39,975 nt of DNA from CAZQLE01 sp964593905 (lineage in GTDB: Bacteria; Chloroflexota; Anaerolineae; Anaerolineales; Anaerolineaceae): the NCBI GenBank assembly GCA_964593905.1, contig CAZQLE010000008.1, forward strand, positions 1 through 39,975, in the 5' to 3' direction. Positions 1 to 7,882 of the stretch are shown here, one piece after another. Within the stretch, counting starts at the first letter, position 1; the number at the start of each line of letters is the position of its first letter. The notes under the pieces were generated by a model. It saw nothing but the letters and a program-made list of their open reading frames with translations, ran no database searches and had not been told where the DNA came from. The translations under genes and the position numbers were made by a program.

Positions 1-241
1 GGTTATATTTCATCGTGCAAGAACCCAGCGGGTAGAAGACCGTATCCACCGAATAATTTTTCTGGCTCAAGCGGGTATAGTGCCGGATAAATTCCAGTTC
101 GCTCACTTCCGGCAGCTTAACCTCATCGCGCACATAGCCCGCGGGCAGCGAAGCCTGAGGCACATCCAGTTCAGGAAGTGTATAAGCGCTGCGCCCGGGG
201 GAGGAAAGCTCAAAAATCAAAGGTTCAGGTTCCAACCACAT
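1..241 (-). CDS. gcvPB: Glycine dehydrogenase (decarboxylating) subunit 2, N-terminal part
   Basis: The PLP-containing half of the split P-protein, which decarboxylates glycine and passes the aminomethyl group to the lipoyl arm of GcvH. Only the first 80 codons lie in the window; the gene runs off the left edge. Translation from the ATG at 241-239 gives a typical N-terminus: MWLEPEPLIFELS, then RHYTRLSQKNYSVD and FYPLGSCTMKYN, the last being a hallmark of this subunit. The start overlaps the gcvPA stop by one base (TAATG), so the two subunits are translationally coupled. The PLP lysine is not visible because it lies beyond the edge. It is the last visible gene of the minus-strand glycine cleavage set. 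Confidence 0.95.
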   Translation of the reverse strand, partial: MWLEPEPLIFELSSPGRSAYTLPELDVPQASLPAGYVRDEVKLPEVSELEFIRHYTRLSQKNYSVDTVFYPLGSCTMKYN

Positions 242-1590
242 TACGCACGCTCCTCAATTTTTTTCAGCCCGCTGACCAGGCGGTCAATTTGTTCGCGGGT
301 ATTCATTTCGGTCACGCATACCAGCATCTGGTTCTTCGCCTGCAGATAGTCGCGCTGCAAATCATAGCCGCCAATAACGCCGTCTTGCAGCAGCATCTGG
401 TTCACTTCGGCCACCGGGCGCGGACATTCAACCACAAATTCATTGAAGAACGGGTCGGCAGTCAGCACCTTATAGCCCTTCAACTGTGCGATCTGAGCCG
501 CAGCAAAATGAGCCTTGTGGTAACACTGTTCGGCCACGGCGCGCAGCCCCTGTTTGCCCATGTACGAAAGATACATGGCAGCGGTTAAAGCCACCAGGCT
601 TTCGTTGGAGCAAATGTTGCTGGTCGCTTTTTCGCGGCGAATGTGCTGTTCGCGGGTGCTCAGGGTGAGCACAAAACCGCCCTTGCCTTCCACGTCCACC
701 GTGCGGCCGATCAAACGGCCGGGCATCTTGCGCATCAAGCCTTCACGGGCCGCAAAGATCCCCAGGTAGGGGCCGCCAAAATTCAGCGCCGAACCCAGTG
801 GCTGCCCTTCGGCCACCACAATATCAGCGCCGTATTCACCCGGAGGGGTGAGCAGACCCAGGCTGATGACCGGGTTGGCCACCACCACCAGCAAAGCGCC
901 GGCAGCGTGCACCGCTTCGGCCAGGCCGTTAACATCCAGCAAACCGCCAAAGAAGGTGGGGTTCTGCACAACCAGGCAGGCCGTATCGCGGTCGAGCTGC
1001 GCCTTAAGCTGCTCCAGGCTGGTGGTCCAATCTTCATCACCGGTCACCGTCACCTGATCGCCAGGCAAATAGGTGCGCAGGGTCTGGCGATACTGCGGGT
1101 TGAGCGACGGGCTGACCAGAATCTTGCGTCGTTTGCCGTTCGAAACGTTCACCGCCATAATGGCTGCTTCGGCGCAGGCCGTCGCACCGTCATAATGGCT
1201 GGCGTTCACAACATCCATCGCGGTCAATTCAGCCGTCAGGCTCTGATATTCAAAAATGGCTTGCAGCGTCCCCTGGCTAACCTCGGGTTGATAGGGCGTG
1301 TAAGCGGTCAAAAACTCACCCCGGCCGGTCAGATAAGGGATCACGCTGGGCACAAAATGGTTGTAAGCACCGGCGCCCAAAAAGATCGCGTTGCGGTCTG
1401 CTGCGCGGTTCTGGGCAGCCAGGGCGTTCAACTCGGCCAGCACTTCCATTTCTGAAACAGGTTTGGGCAAATTGAGGGTCGGGAAACGATGCTGCGCAGG
1501 GATATCGGCAAAGAGCGCTTCCACGCTTTTAACCCCGATCGCCTCCAGCATCTCCAGCCGGTCGCTTTCGGTGTTGGGTAAGAAAGGCAT
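241..1590 (-). CDS. gcvPA: Glycine dehydrogenase (decarboxylating) subunit 1
   Basis: N-terminal-type subunit (449 aa) of the two-subunit glycine decarboxylase, the usual length for this form. Recognisable stretches include GAGAYNHFVPSVIPYL, then AYTPYQPEVSQGTLQAIFEY and DVVNASHYDGATACAEA, and near the C-terminus FFNEFVVE and GGYDLQRDY. The start at 1590 (MPFLPNTESDR) is chosen over an upstream in-frame start at 1644 because the longer form would run far into gcvH, while 1590 lies two bases after the gcvH stop. Together with GcvPB it forms the P-protein. The order gcvT-gcvH-gcvPA-gcvPB is the classical operon order of split-P organisms. Confidence 0.96.
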   Translation of the reverse strand: MPFLPNTESDRLEMLEAIGVKSVEALFADIPAQHRFPTLNLPKPVSEMEVLAELNALAAQNRAADRNAIFLGAGAYNHFVPSVIPYLTGRGEFLTAYTPYQPEVSQGTLQAIFEYQSLTAELTAMDVVNASHYDGATACAEAAIMAVNVSNGKRRKILVSPSLNPQYRQTLRTYLPGDQVTVTGDEDWTTSLEQLKAQLDRDTACLVVQNPTFFGGLLDVNGLAEAVHAAGALLVVVANPVISLGLLTPPGEYGADIVVAEGQPLGSALNFGGPYLGIFAAREGLMRKMPGRLIGRTVDVEGKGGFVLTLSTREQHIRREKATSNICSNESLVALTAAMYLSYMGKQGLRAVAEQCYHKAHFAAAQIAQLKGYKVLTADPFFNEFVVECPRPVAEVNQMLLQDGVIGGYDLQRDYLQAKNQMLVCVTEMNTREQIDRLVSGLKKIEERA

Positions 1591-1592
1591 GG

Positions 1593-1973
1593 TTATTCTC
1601 CCAACAACTGAGTATAGGCTTCCGGGGTCAACAACGCATCCCATTCGGCCAGATCGGCGGGTTTCAGTTTCAAAATCCAGCCATCCTGATAGGGCGAGCT
1701 GTTCATCAGTTCGGGGCTGCCAGTCAGAGCCTCGTTCACTTCCACCACCTCACCGCTCACCGGAATAATCAGGTCAGAGGCGGCCTTAACCGATTCAACA
1801 ACGCCCACGGCGTCACCCTGTTTGACCGCATCGCCAACATCGGGCAGGTCAACATAAACAATATCCGAGAGTTCCGCCTGCGCATGATCGGTAATGCCAT
1901 AAACAAACAAAGCACCTTCTTTGCGCACCCATTCGTGGGTTTTTGAATAACGAGCCTGTGCATCAATCGTCAT
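1593..1973 (-). CDS. gcvH: Glycine cleavage system H protein
   Basis: Lipoyl carrier protein of 126 aa that shuttles the aminomethyl group between the P and T proteins and electrons to the L protein. It starts MTIDAQARYSKTHEWV, the typical H-protein beginning, and carries the lipoylation site VGVVESVKAASDL with its lysine in the expected ESVKA context. The C-terminal GWILKLKP and LLTPEAYTQLL are also typical. The ATG at 1973 is preferred over an upstream in-frame start at 2033 because GAGGGATAGAATC lies just before it. No lipoate ligase and no dihydrolipoamide dehydrogenase (L protein) are visible, so those functions must come from elsewhere. Confidence 0.97.
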   Translation of the reverse strand: MTIDAQARYSKTHEWVRKEGALFVYGITDHAQAELSDIVYVDLPDVGDAVKQGDAVGVVESVKAASDLIIPVSGEVVEVNEALTGSPELMNSSPYQDGWILKLKPADLAEWDALLTPEAYTQLLGE

Positions 1974-2033
1974 GATTCTATCCCTCAACACAAAAAAAAT
2001 GAGGTCGCCGAGATCTGCTGTGTGTTTTCCCAC

Positions 2034-2077
2034 ATTTGGGGGTGTAACCGGGTGTTGACCCGTTCACACCCCCAAAT
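2034..2077. repeat. Intergenic hairpin (ATTTGGGGGTGT family), gcvT-gcvH gap
   Basis: Long palindrome in the 143-bp gap between the gcvT stop and gcvH start. The outer stem pairs ATTTGGGGGTGT with ACACCCCCAAAT, and the inside adds a further CCGGGT/ACCCG pairing. No T-run follows on the minus strand, so it is not a standard Rho-independent terminator. It resembles the hairpins at 5728-5771 and 9221-9271 in core sequence and in its position between co-directional genes. Confidence 0.75.
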
Positions 2078-2116
2078 TTAAGATATGCCACAGAAAACAC
2101 CGGCGACCGAAAAAAA

Positions 2117-3241
2117 TTACCGCCGGTAGGCCGGAACATAGAAGGGCTTTTTAACAACCTTCGCCTTCACAGCCTTATCGCGGATGATGATATCCAGTTC
2201 GGTATCGCGGGCCGAAGCGCTGCGATCAACCAGCGCCATGCCCAGATATTTCTTGGTGGTGGGCGAGAACATACCCGAGGTCACAAAACCGACCACGGTG
2301 TCGCCAACCTTCACGGTGTAGTGTTCGCGGGCCACGCCCTTGTCCACCATCTCAAAGCCCACCAGAACACGCCCCGATTTTTCCAGCTTCTGCTTCAACA
2401 GCGCGTCGCGGCCCACAAATTCTTTGGTCAGGCTCAAAGCGAAGTTCAGGCCGGCTTCCACCGGGCTGATCGCAGCGCTGATCTCATGCCCATACAGCGG
2501 CATGCAGGCTTCAAAGCGCAGGCTGTCACGCGCGGCCAGGCCAATGGCTTTCACGCCGTCGGCTGCGCCCGCTTCCAGAATGCCTTCCCAGACCTTCACG
2601 GCCTGTTCGATGGGGAAAAACAGCTCAAAACCGTCTTCACCGGTATAGCCGGTGCGGCCCAGCAGCACGGGTACGCCAAACAGCTTCGTCTGGCAGGCGG
2701 TAAAACGCACCACCTGGGTCAGGTCGGCTTCGGCCACCCGATCGAGAATTTCGACCGCTTTAGGACCCTGGAAAGCCACCATGTAGGTTTCGTCAGAGAT
2801 ATCTTTTACAGTGACGTTGTAACCCGCAGCATGTGCGCTCACCCAGGCCACGTCTTTATCGCGGTTCGAGGCGTTGATCGCCAGGAAGAAATAGGGCGCC
2901 CCGCCAGCGTTCGGGTCGGGGAGCTTGTAAACAAAGAGATCGTCCACGCAGGTTCCGTCGGCAAAGCAGAAGATGGCGTAGTGTGCATCCAGCATCTTCA
3001 TTTGCTTTACATCGTAGCTGACCATCTGATTCACAAATGCTTCAGCATCGGGACCGCGGACTTCCATCTGACCCATGTGGTCAATATCAAACAAACCGGC
3101 AACGGTGCGGGTTGTTTCGTGTTCATTTAATGGACCAGAAGGATACTGAACCGGCATTTCCCACCCGGCGAACGGCACCATGCGCCCCCCGTGGCTGACA
3201 TGCCAGCCATACAATGCGGTTCGTTTTAAAGTTTCAGCCAT
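2117..3241 (-). CDS. gcvT: Aminomethyltransferase (glycine cleavage T protein)
   Basis: The 374-aa T protein transfers the methylene carbon from the aminomethyl-lipoyl arm to tetrahydrofolate and releases ammonia. The folate-binding GcvT domain shows FDIDHMGQMEVRG near residue 52, then GRTGYTGEDGFELF and ARDSLRFEACMPLYGHE. The C-terminal barrel contains GFVTSGMFSPTTKKYLGMA. Length is normal. The ATG at 3241 has GAGGAGAGGA nine bases upstream. A 128-bp structured gap separates it from the carbamate kinase gene. Its position next to a DAO-family oxidase and ETF genes allows it also to handle methylene groups from sarcosine-type oxidation, but the sequence reads as a genuine GcvT. Confidence 0.96.
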   Translation of the reverse strand: MAETLKRTALYGWHVSHGGRMVPFAGWEMPVQYPSGPLNEHETTRTVAGLFDIDHMGQMEVRGPDAEAFVNQMVSYDVKQMKMLDAHYAIFCFADGTCVDDLFVYKLPDPNAGGAPYFFLAINASNRDKDVAWVSAHAAGYNVTVKDISDETYMVAFQGPKAVEILDRVAEADLTQVVRFTACQTKLFGVPVLLGRTGYTGEDGFELFFPIEQAVKVWEGILEAGAADGVKAIGLAARDSLRFEACMPLYGHEISAAISPVEAGLNFALSLTKEFVGRDALLKQKLEKSGRVLVGFEMVDKGVAREHYTVKVGDTVVGFVTSGMFSPTTKKYLGMALVDRSASARDTELDIIIRDKAVKAKVVKKPFYVPAYRR

Positions 3242-3259
3242 GTCAAAGATTCCTCTCCT

Positions 3260-3348
3260 CTAGAGATTAAGATACAGTGGGGTTGGTGAACAGCAAGGGT
3301 CTCTAACTCAACCAGCCATTGCAACACAACCCCACCGCTCATCTCTAG
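3260..3348 (-). promoter_or_regulatory. Nested inverted repeats upstream of gcvT
   Basis: Two nested inverted repeats span most of the leader before gcvT. The outer pair is CTAGAGAT (3260-3267) with ATCTCTAG (3341-3348); the inner pair is GTGGGGTTG (3277-3285) with CAACCCCAC (3327-3335), enclosing about 41 nt. In the transcript the 3' outer arm lies directly before the gcvT ribosome-binding site, so folding could affect translation. A shorter ACACCC/GGGTGT hairpin (3352-3366) lies between this and the carbamate kinase stop. It does not show the glycine riboswitch core that might be expected at this place. Function unknown. Confidence 0.55.
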
Positions 3349-3369
3349 TTTACACCCAGCGGGTGTGTT

Positions 3370-4326
3370 TTAATCCTGTACGATCCAGGTGCCGGTTTCA
3401 CCCTTCAGGGCGCGGCCAATGTTTTCGGGGTTGGTGATCAGGGCTTCTTTGCCGCCCGATTCAAGGAACCAGACAATGGCCTGGATCTTGGGTGCCATGG
3501 AACCCTTGGCAAAGTGCGAGCCTTCGCTCAGGTATTTCTTGGCTTCTGAGAGGGTCATGCGGTCAACCCACTTCTGATCGGGCTTGCCGTAATTGAGGGC
3601 AACTTTTTCGACCGCGGTGGAGATGAGCAGCAGATCGGCATTGATCAGCCGTGCCAGCAGGCTGCTGGCGAAATCTTTGTCGATCACTGCCGCCACGCCT
3701 TCGTAGACGCCCGGCTGGGTCTCGATCACGGGGATACCGCCGCCGCCCACAGTGACGACAACCACACCCGCATCGATCAGCGTGCGCACCGACTGGAGCT
3801 CAACCACTTTCTGCGGGATCGGAGAAGCAACCACCCGCCGCCAACCGCGGCCGGCGTCTTCCACCACACTCCAACCCAGGTCGGTCGCGCGGCGTTTGGC
3901 TTCGGCTTCGTCCATAAAGCTGCCGATCGGTTTTGAGGGTTTGCTGAAAGCGGGGTCGTTTTTGTCAACCATCACCTGGGTGATGACCGTGGCAGCCTGC
4001 TTGTCCAGCCCGCGTTTGGCAAATTCGGCCTGCAGGTTCTGCTGCAGCGAATAGCCGATCGCGCCCTGGCTGTCGGCGCCGCAAACATCCAACGGCACTT
4101 CGTGCATACCTTCGACTTTGCTGGCAATTTCGGAACGGCGCAGAATGAAACCAACCTGCGGACCATTGCCATGCCCAATTGCCACGTCCCAACCGGCTTC
4201 GATCATATCGGCGATATGATGGCAGCTTTCTTTCGCCGCCAGGTACTGATCTTCAACCGACTGGTGCTTGGCATCTTTGATCAAAGAATTGCCGCCAATT
4301 GCGACAACTGCAACTTTTTTCGACAT
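3370..4326 (-). CDS. arcC: Carbamate kinase
   Basis: Cytosolic enzyme of 318 aa that in catabolism makes ATP from carbamoyl phosphate and ADP, releasing carbamate. All family landmarks are present: VAIGGNSL near residue 8, GHGNGPQVG near 51, PLDVCGADSQGAIGY near 78, SKPIG with Lys132, VGGGGIPVIE near 193, DKD with Lys217 and SMAPK with Lys280. The three lysines correspond to those used for catalysis in characterised carbamate kinases. The start has a GGAGG site upstream (GGAGGATTAAGTTATG). There is no arginine deiminase here, so the carbamoyl phosphate probably comes from a transcarbamoylase of this cluster run in the phosphorolytic direction. A degenerate paralogue lies at 29524-30495. Confidence 0.95.
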   Translation of the reverse strand: MSKKVAVVAIGGNSLIKDAKHQSVEDQYLAAKESCHHIADMIEAGWDVAIGHGNGPQVGFILRRSEIASKVEGMHEVPLDVCGADSQGAIGYSLQQNLQAEFAKRGLDKQAATVITQVMVDKNDPAFSKPSKPIGSFMDEAEAKRRATDLGWSVVEDAGRGWRRVVASPIPQKVVELQSVRTLIDAGVVVVTVGGGGIPVIETQPGVYEGVAAVIDKDFASSLLARLINADLLLISTAVEKVALNYGKPDQKWVDRMTLSEAKKYLSEGSHFAKGSMAPKIQAIVWFLESGGKEALITNPENIGRALKGETGTWIVQD

Positions 4327-4422
4327 AACTTAATCCTCCAAATATTTTGCGGTGCTCTCATCTTTCAAAGCAAGAGCCCCATTTTTAATAAAAAACCGGA
4401 TACAAACAGTCTTTCAGCCACC

Positions 4423-4452
4423 AACGGGGAGGGTCAAATTGCCCTCCCCGTT
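4423..4452. repeat. Perfect intergenic hairpin between FAD oxidoreductase and carbamate kinase genes
   Basis: AACGGGGAGGG (4423-4433) pairs perfectly with CCCTCCCCGTT (4442-4452) around an 8-nt loop. It lies 27 bp after the oxidoreductase stop. A T-rich stretch follows only about 30 nt downstream on the minus strand, so it is at best a weak terminator. It more probably marks an mRNA 3' end or a processing site inside the long operon. Confidence 0.6.
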
Positions 4453-4479
4453 TGCAAGGAGGCAGAAACACTATGGAGA

Positions 4480-5631
4480 TTACTTATCAAAACGGCCAAA
4501 CGGCAGACGCTTGAGATACCACGATTTTTCACCGGTCATGATGAATTTCGCCATATCACGGCCAATGGTCGGGGCTTCGATCACGCCATTACCGCCGGCG
4601 CCAACCGCAACCATGTAGCCTTCCACCGGGGTATCGCCCAGAATCGGCAGGAAATCGGGCGGTTCGGCCCGGTAGCCCACCCACTCATTAACCAGTGAAG
4701 ACTCGAGCAGCCGGGGGTAGGTTTCCATCAACTGTTCGGTCAGGAAATCCCAAAAATAGGCATCGGTACCACCGGTCATCGGCAGTTGATCGGGGTCCCA
4801 GATACCAGCGTGCTGCGGGTCATTCAGGTCCATGGTCAAATGCGCTTTGCAAACAAAGATTGCGTCTTTGTCTTTGCGGGCATAGTATTTGGGGTACTTC
4901 AGCACCGGGAAGGGATAACCCAGACCCTGGGTGGGGTGAAGGATGAAGACCTCAGCTTTGGTGTGGTAGATGGGCAGTTCCAGACCGACCTTGCGGCTGG
5001 TATAGCGCGTCCACGGGCCAGAGGCATCCACAACGACATCAAAGTCGAAATGGCCCTTGCTGGTTTCGAGACCCGTCACACGGCCGCCCGTCATGGTAAC
5101 ATCTTCCACTTTGGTGCCGGTATAAACCGTCACGCCGTGTTCGCGGGCGTAGCGGATCATGGTGTTGGTAGCCATCGTTGCATCAAAGAAACCATCATCC
5201 GGGCAATAACCGGCGCCGAGCACGTTATCCAGGTTGAGATCGGGGATGATCTTGTGGATCTTGGCGGGATCGCGCCAGTATTCGGCCTGATAGCCAGAGG
5301 CCAGGGTTAGATCGACAGCCTGCAAGACGTAATTTTCATATTCGTCGTAGGGGCAAACCGTCAGGGTGCCGGTCTTTTCAAACCCGGCCGAACCCGGCCA
5401 ACGGGCTTCGAGGCTCTTGTAGAACTCAAAGCCAAACAAACGCACTGACCAGAACTCGTGCTTTACCGAGTCATCGATCAGGCAGTGGGTACCAGCGGAT
5501 TTGGCCGTCGTGCCGGAACCAATCGTGTTCTTTTCGAACACGGTCACTTCAGCTTCCGGATCTTCGCTGAGGTAATATGCGATCGCTGCGCCAATGACAC
5601 CGCCCCCGATAATACCGATCTTCTTTTTCAT
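4480..5631 (-). CDS. DAO-family FAD-dependent oxidoreductase (sarcosine/glycine-type dehydrogenase)
   Basis: A 383-aa flavoprotein of the D-amino-acid oxidase (DAO) family. The dinucleotide-binding motif IGIIGGGVIGAAIAYYL is at residues 5-21, a second FAD contact (VVDASGPWT) is near 200, and the family's C-terminal segment GYRAEPPDFLPILGD with AVGAGGNGVIEAPTIGRD spans about 319-360. Relatives oxidise the C-N bond of sarcosine, dimethylglycine, glycine or other secondary and primary amines. Its placement immediately downstream of etfB and etfA suggests a dehydrogenase that reduces ETF rather than oxygen, as dimethylglycine and sarcosine dehydrogenases do. It lacks the fused GcvT domain of the large dehydrogenases, but gcvT itself is two genes away. 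The exact substrate cannot be read from sequence. RBS: AAGGGAGC, six bases before ATG. Confidence 0.85.
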   Translation of the reverse strand: MKKKIGIIGGGVIGAAIAYYLSEDPEAEVTVFEKNTIGSGTTAKSAGTHCLIDDSVKHEFWSVRLFGFEFYKSLEARWPGSAGFEKTGTLTVCPYDEYENYVLQAVDLTLASGYQAEYWRDPAKIHKIIPDLNLDNVLGAGYCPDDGFFDATMATNTMIRYAREHGVTVYTGTKVEDVTMTGGRVTGLETSKGHFDFDVVVDASGPWTRYTSRKVGLELPIYHTKAEVFILHPTQGLGYPFPVLKYPKYYARKDKDAIFVCKAHLTMDLNDPQHAGIWDPDQLPMTGGTDAYFWDFLTEQLMETYPRLLESSLVNEWVGYRAEPPDFLPILGDTPVEGYMVAVGAGGNGVIEAPTIGRDMAKFIMTGEKSWYLKRLPFGRFDK

Positions 5632-5727
5632 GTTTCAGCTCCCTTTCAAAAAATTTGGCAACTTTGAAATAATTAACGCGTTGAAATTCAAAAACAATCT
5701 GCAACTCAGACCAGTGGGGGGTAAAGC

Positions 5728-5771
5728 CCGAATTTTGGGTGTTTGTGGGTGTAGAAACACCCAAAATTCGG
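5728..5771. repeat. Perfect 17-bp intergenic hairpin, etfA-oxidoreductase gap
   Basis: A perfect 17-bp stem pairs CCGAATTTTGGGTGTTT (5728-5744) with its complement at 5755-5771 around a 10-nt loop. It sits in the 176-bp gap between the etfA stop and the oxidoreductase start. The core TTTTGGGTGT matches the hairpins at 2034-2077 and 9221-9271. No T-run follows on the minus strand. The rest of the gap is AT-rich and shows no gene. Confidence 0.8.
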
Positions 5772-5807
5772 AACTTTCTCCCGCATAGCCGAGCAGTTAC
5801 AAAAACC

Positions 5808-6764
5808 TTATGGCAGCCAGACCGGGCGAACGCCGCGTGCTTTGATGCGCTCGATCAGGGTCGGGACGAACTCATATAAATCTGCCACCACGCCGTAATC
5901 AGCATCCAGAAATACGCCGGCATTTTCGTCGCTGTTCACCGCCACGGTCACGCGAGAATCGCGTACCCCGACGATGTGCTGCACAGCGCCCGAGATGCCA
6001 ATCAAAAAGCACACTTCGGGCGACACTTTCTTGCCCGAAAGGCCCAGCCATTCAGGGAACCAGTCGCGGTCCGAAGCCAGCGGACGGGTGCAGGTTTCCA
6101 TGCCATCCACCAGACTGGTCAGCCCGTGGATCATCTCCAGGTCTTCGCGCTGTTTCACGCCCTGACCCAGGTCTACGATGGCCTTGGCTTCTTCAATGCG
6201 CGCGTTGCTGCCCGCTTTGGGCTTCACCGCCGTCACCTGCATTTTGGCCGCCGGCAGCGCGGCCGCCACGGCCTGCACCGCCGGGGTGCCTGCGGCAGCC
6301 GCAACCGGCTTGAAGGCACCCGCAACACAAGATAACACCGTCATCATTGGTTTAAACTGGTATTTTGCTTCACCCAGACCGGTATACAACACACAGTGCG
6401 CGGTAACATTCTGACCGCCTTCAACTTCAAAACCAACCACACCCGAGGCATAAGCTGCATCGCAGCGTTCTGCCACACGCGGGGCTACTTCCATGCCAAA
6501 CTTGGTGCCGCCCACCAGAACCAGGGCAGGCGAAATCTGCTGGCAAAGAGCGGTTAAACCGGCTACGCAGCTTTCGGGGTTCAGCGCAAGCTGCGCATCA
6601 CCAAAGGTATAAACCAGATCGGCTCCGCTATAGACGCCGTTCTCGCTCACTGCGGCCACGGCCACCTTCCAACCCAGGGCATCCGCCGTCTGACGGGCCT
6701 TGTTAATCAGCTCGGCCAGCAGCGATGGCTGTTCACAGGCAACCAGGATCAAATTTTCAGCCAT
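5808..6764 (-). CDS. etfA: Electron transfer flavoprotein alpha subunit
   Basis: FAD-binding subunit of ETF (318 aa, normal length). The C-terminal FAD domain is clear: LGLSGKKVSPEVCFLIGISG, AVQHIVGV, then VAVNSDENAGVFLDADYGVV. The N-terminal half has the usual ETF fold, and a flexible Ala/Pro-rich linker lies around residues 155-175. The gene overlaps the etfB stop by one base (TAATG), giving coupled translation of an equimolar complex. ETF accepts electrons from flavin dehydrogenases; the FixCX proteins encoded just upstream would pass them to the membrane quinone pool. Confidence 0.95.
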   Translation of the reverse strand: MAENLILVACEQPSLLAELINKARQTADALGWKVAVAAVSENGVYSGADLVYTFGDAQLALNPESCVAGLTALCQQISPALVLVGGTKFGMEVAPRVAERCDAAYASGVVGFEVEGGQNVTAHCVLYTGLGEAKYQFKPMMTVLSCVAGAFKPVAAAAGTPAVQAVAAALPAAKMQVTAVKPKAGSNARIEEAKAIVDLGQGVKQREDLEMIHGLTSLVDGMETCTRPLASDRDWFPEWLGLSGKKVSPEVCFLIGISGAVQHIVGVRDSRVTVAVNSDENAGVFLDADYGVVADLYEFVPTLIERIKARGVRPVWLP

Positions 6765-7561
6765 TATGCACCTCCCTTGAAGACATTGTCTTTCACCAGC
6801 AGATCGATCACCCGGTCTGCCATTTCGGCAGCCGGAAGGCCCTTGAAGATTTGCTGTTTGCGGTGCACCACAATTCCGGTCTGCTCGGCCTTCATCACAA
6901 ACGAAGCGCCATTCAGAGCATCCAGCGCCAGGCCCAGATCACCTTCCACCGACCAGACATTAACCGGCTTCTTTTTAGCTTTCAGCGCATCCATCAACGT
7001 GGTGCGCCGCGGCGGAAAGGCCTCTTCGGCCACGCTGACCACGGCCGGCAGCGTTACGCTGACGGTCTGGAGCATATCATCCAGGTCGCGGTCGGCTTGC
7101 AGTGTGGTTCCATCCACGCTCATCTGGCGGGCATACGAAACCAGCGGCATCCCCAGGCGTTCTGCCAGGCGCGGGCCGGTCTGATAGCTGTAACCGTCAT
7201 CGCTGGCAAACCCGCACAGAATCAAATCCCAGTCGCCCATCTTTTGAATGGCCGTTTCCAGAATTTTGGCCGCGGTGCGGCCATCTGCCTGGCCGTTGAA
7301 TGGGTCTTCCACCAACACAACCTCATCCACGCCCATTGCCAGAATGTCTTTAAAGTTTTCGCGCGCCACGATCGGGCCCAGACACAGCGCCTTAATCGCC
7401 CCGCCCACGCTCTCACGCAGCCGAACGGCCGCCTCAACAGCGTTTTTATCGATGTTGCCAATTTTTTCCGGCACACCGCTCAGCCTCAGCTCATGCGACG
7501 CCGAATCCACCTTGACTTCGGTGACATCCAACGAATATTTCGTCAGTACCAGGATGTTCAC
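6764..7561 (-). CDS. etfB: Electron transfer flavoprotein beta subunit
   Basis: ETF beta subunit of 265 aa, slightly longer than the mitochondrial type and typical of the Fix-associated group. The N-terminus MNILVLTKYSLDVTEVKVD, the NIDKNAVEAAVRL segment and the ETF signature region ADRDLDDMLQTVSVTLPAVVSV are recognisable. It starts at GTG (7561) with AGGAGGAAAATA directly upstream. It follows fixX by 24 bp and overlaps etfA by one base, so fixC-fixX-etfB-etfA form one module. The variants that bifurcate electrons carry an extra FAD in this subunit; I cannot decide from sequence alone whether this one does. Confidence 0.94.
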   Translation of the reverse strand: MNILVLTKYSLDVTEVKVDSASHELRLSGVPEKIGNIDKNAVEAAVRLRESVGGAIKALCLGPIVARENFKDILAMGVDEVVLVEDPFNGQADGRTAAKILETAIQKMGDWDLILCGFASDDGYSYQTGPRLAERLGMPLVSYARQMSVDGTTLQADRDLDDMLQTVSVTLPAVVSVAEEAFPPRRTTLMDALKAKKKPVNVWSVEGDLGLALDALNGASFVMKAEQTGIVVHRKQQIFKGLPAAEMADRVIDLLVKDNVFKGGA

Positions 7562-7585
7562 TATTTTCCTCCTGCTTCGTGTGGT

Positions 7586-7882
7586 TTATCCATATCGGAA
7601 GAGAATACCAAAACCGCCCTGCGGGTTGCGCCAGGTGATTCCACCGCTGCCGCCCATATCGCAGGCAATCTGGCAGGTCCCGCATTCCAGACAATTTTCA
7701 TAGCGCACAGCCACCCGCTCTTCCACCCAGGTATAAACCTGGGCCGGGCAAACGGTGAGGCAGGGCTTTTTTACACACACCTGGCAGCGGGTTGCATCAA
7801 CAGTGATGTGGGCAAATTCTTCATCAATCTCGTACTTATCCAGTCCGAGACGAGCATCCAGAGTTAAGGTTTGGGGGCTCAT
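7586..7882 (-). CDS. fixX: FixX-like ferredoxin of the ETF-quinone oxidoreductase module
   Basis: Ferredoxin-like protein of 98 aa with two cysteine clusters: TRCQVCVKKPCLTVCPAQVY near residues 32-51 and ENCLECGTCQIAC near 62-74. The C-terminal GGITWRNPQGGFGILFRYG is characteristic of FixX and of the iron-sulfur tail of ETF-ubiquinone oxidoreductases. The start overlaps the fixC stop (ATGA). It presumably carries a 4Fe-4S cluster and acts with FixC at the membrane to oxidise ETF and reduce quinone. Confidence 0.93.
   Translation of the reverse strand: MSPQTLTLDARLGLDKYEIDEEFAHITVDATRCQVCVKKPCLTVCPAQVYTWVEERVAVRYENCLECGTCQIACDMGGSGGITWRNPQGGFGILFRYG

Noticed and set aside
3242..3369. Glycine riboswitch before gcvT
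   Set aside because: Position is right, but the conserved aptamer core sequences are not present on the minus strand; only generic nested inverted repeats are seen.
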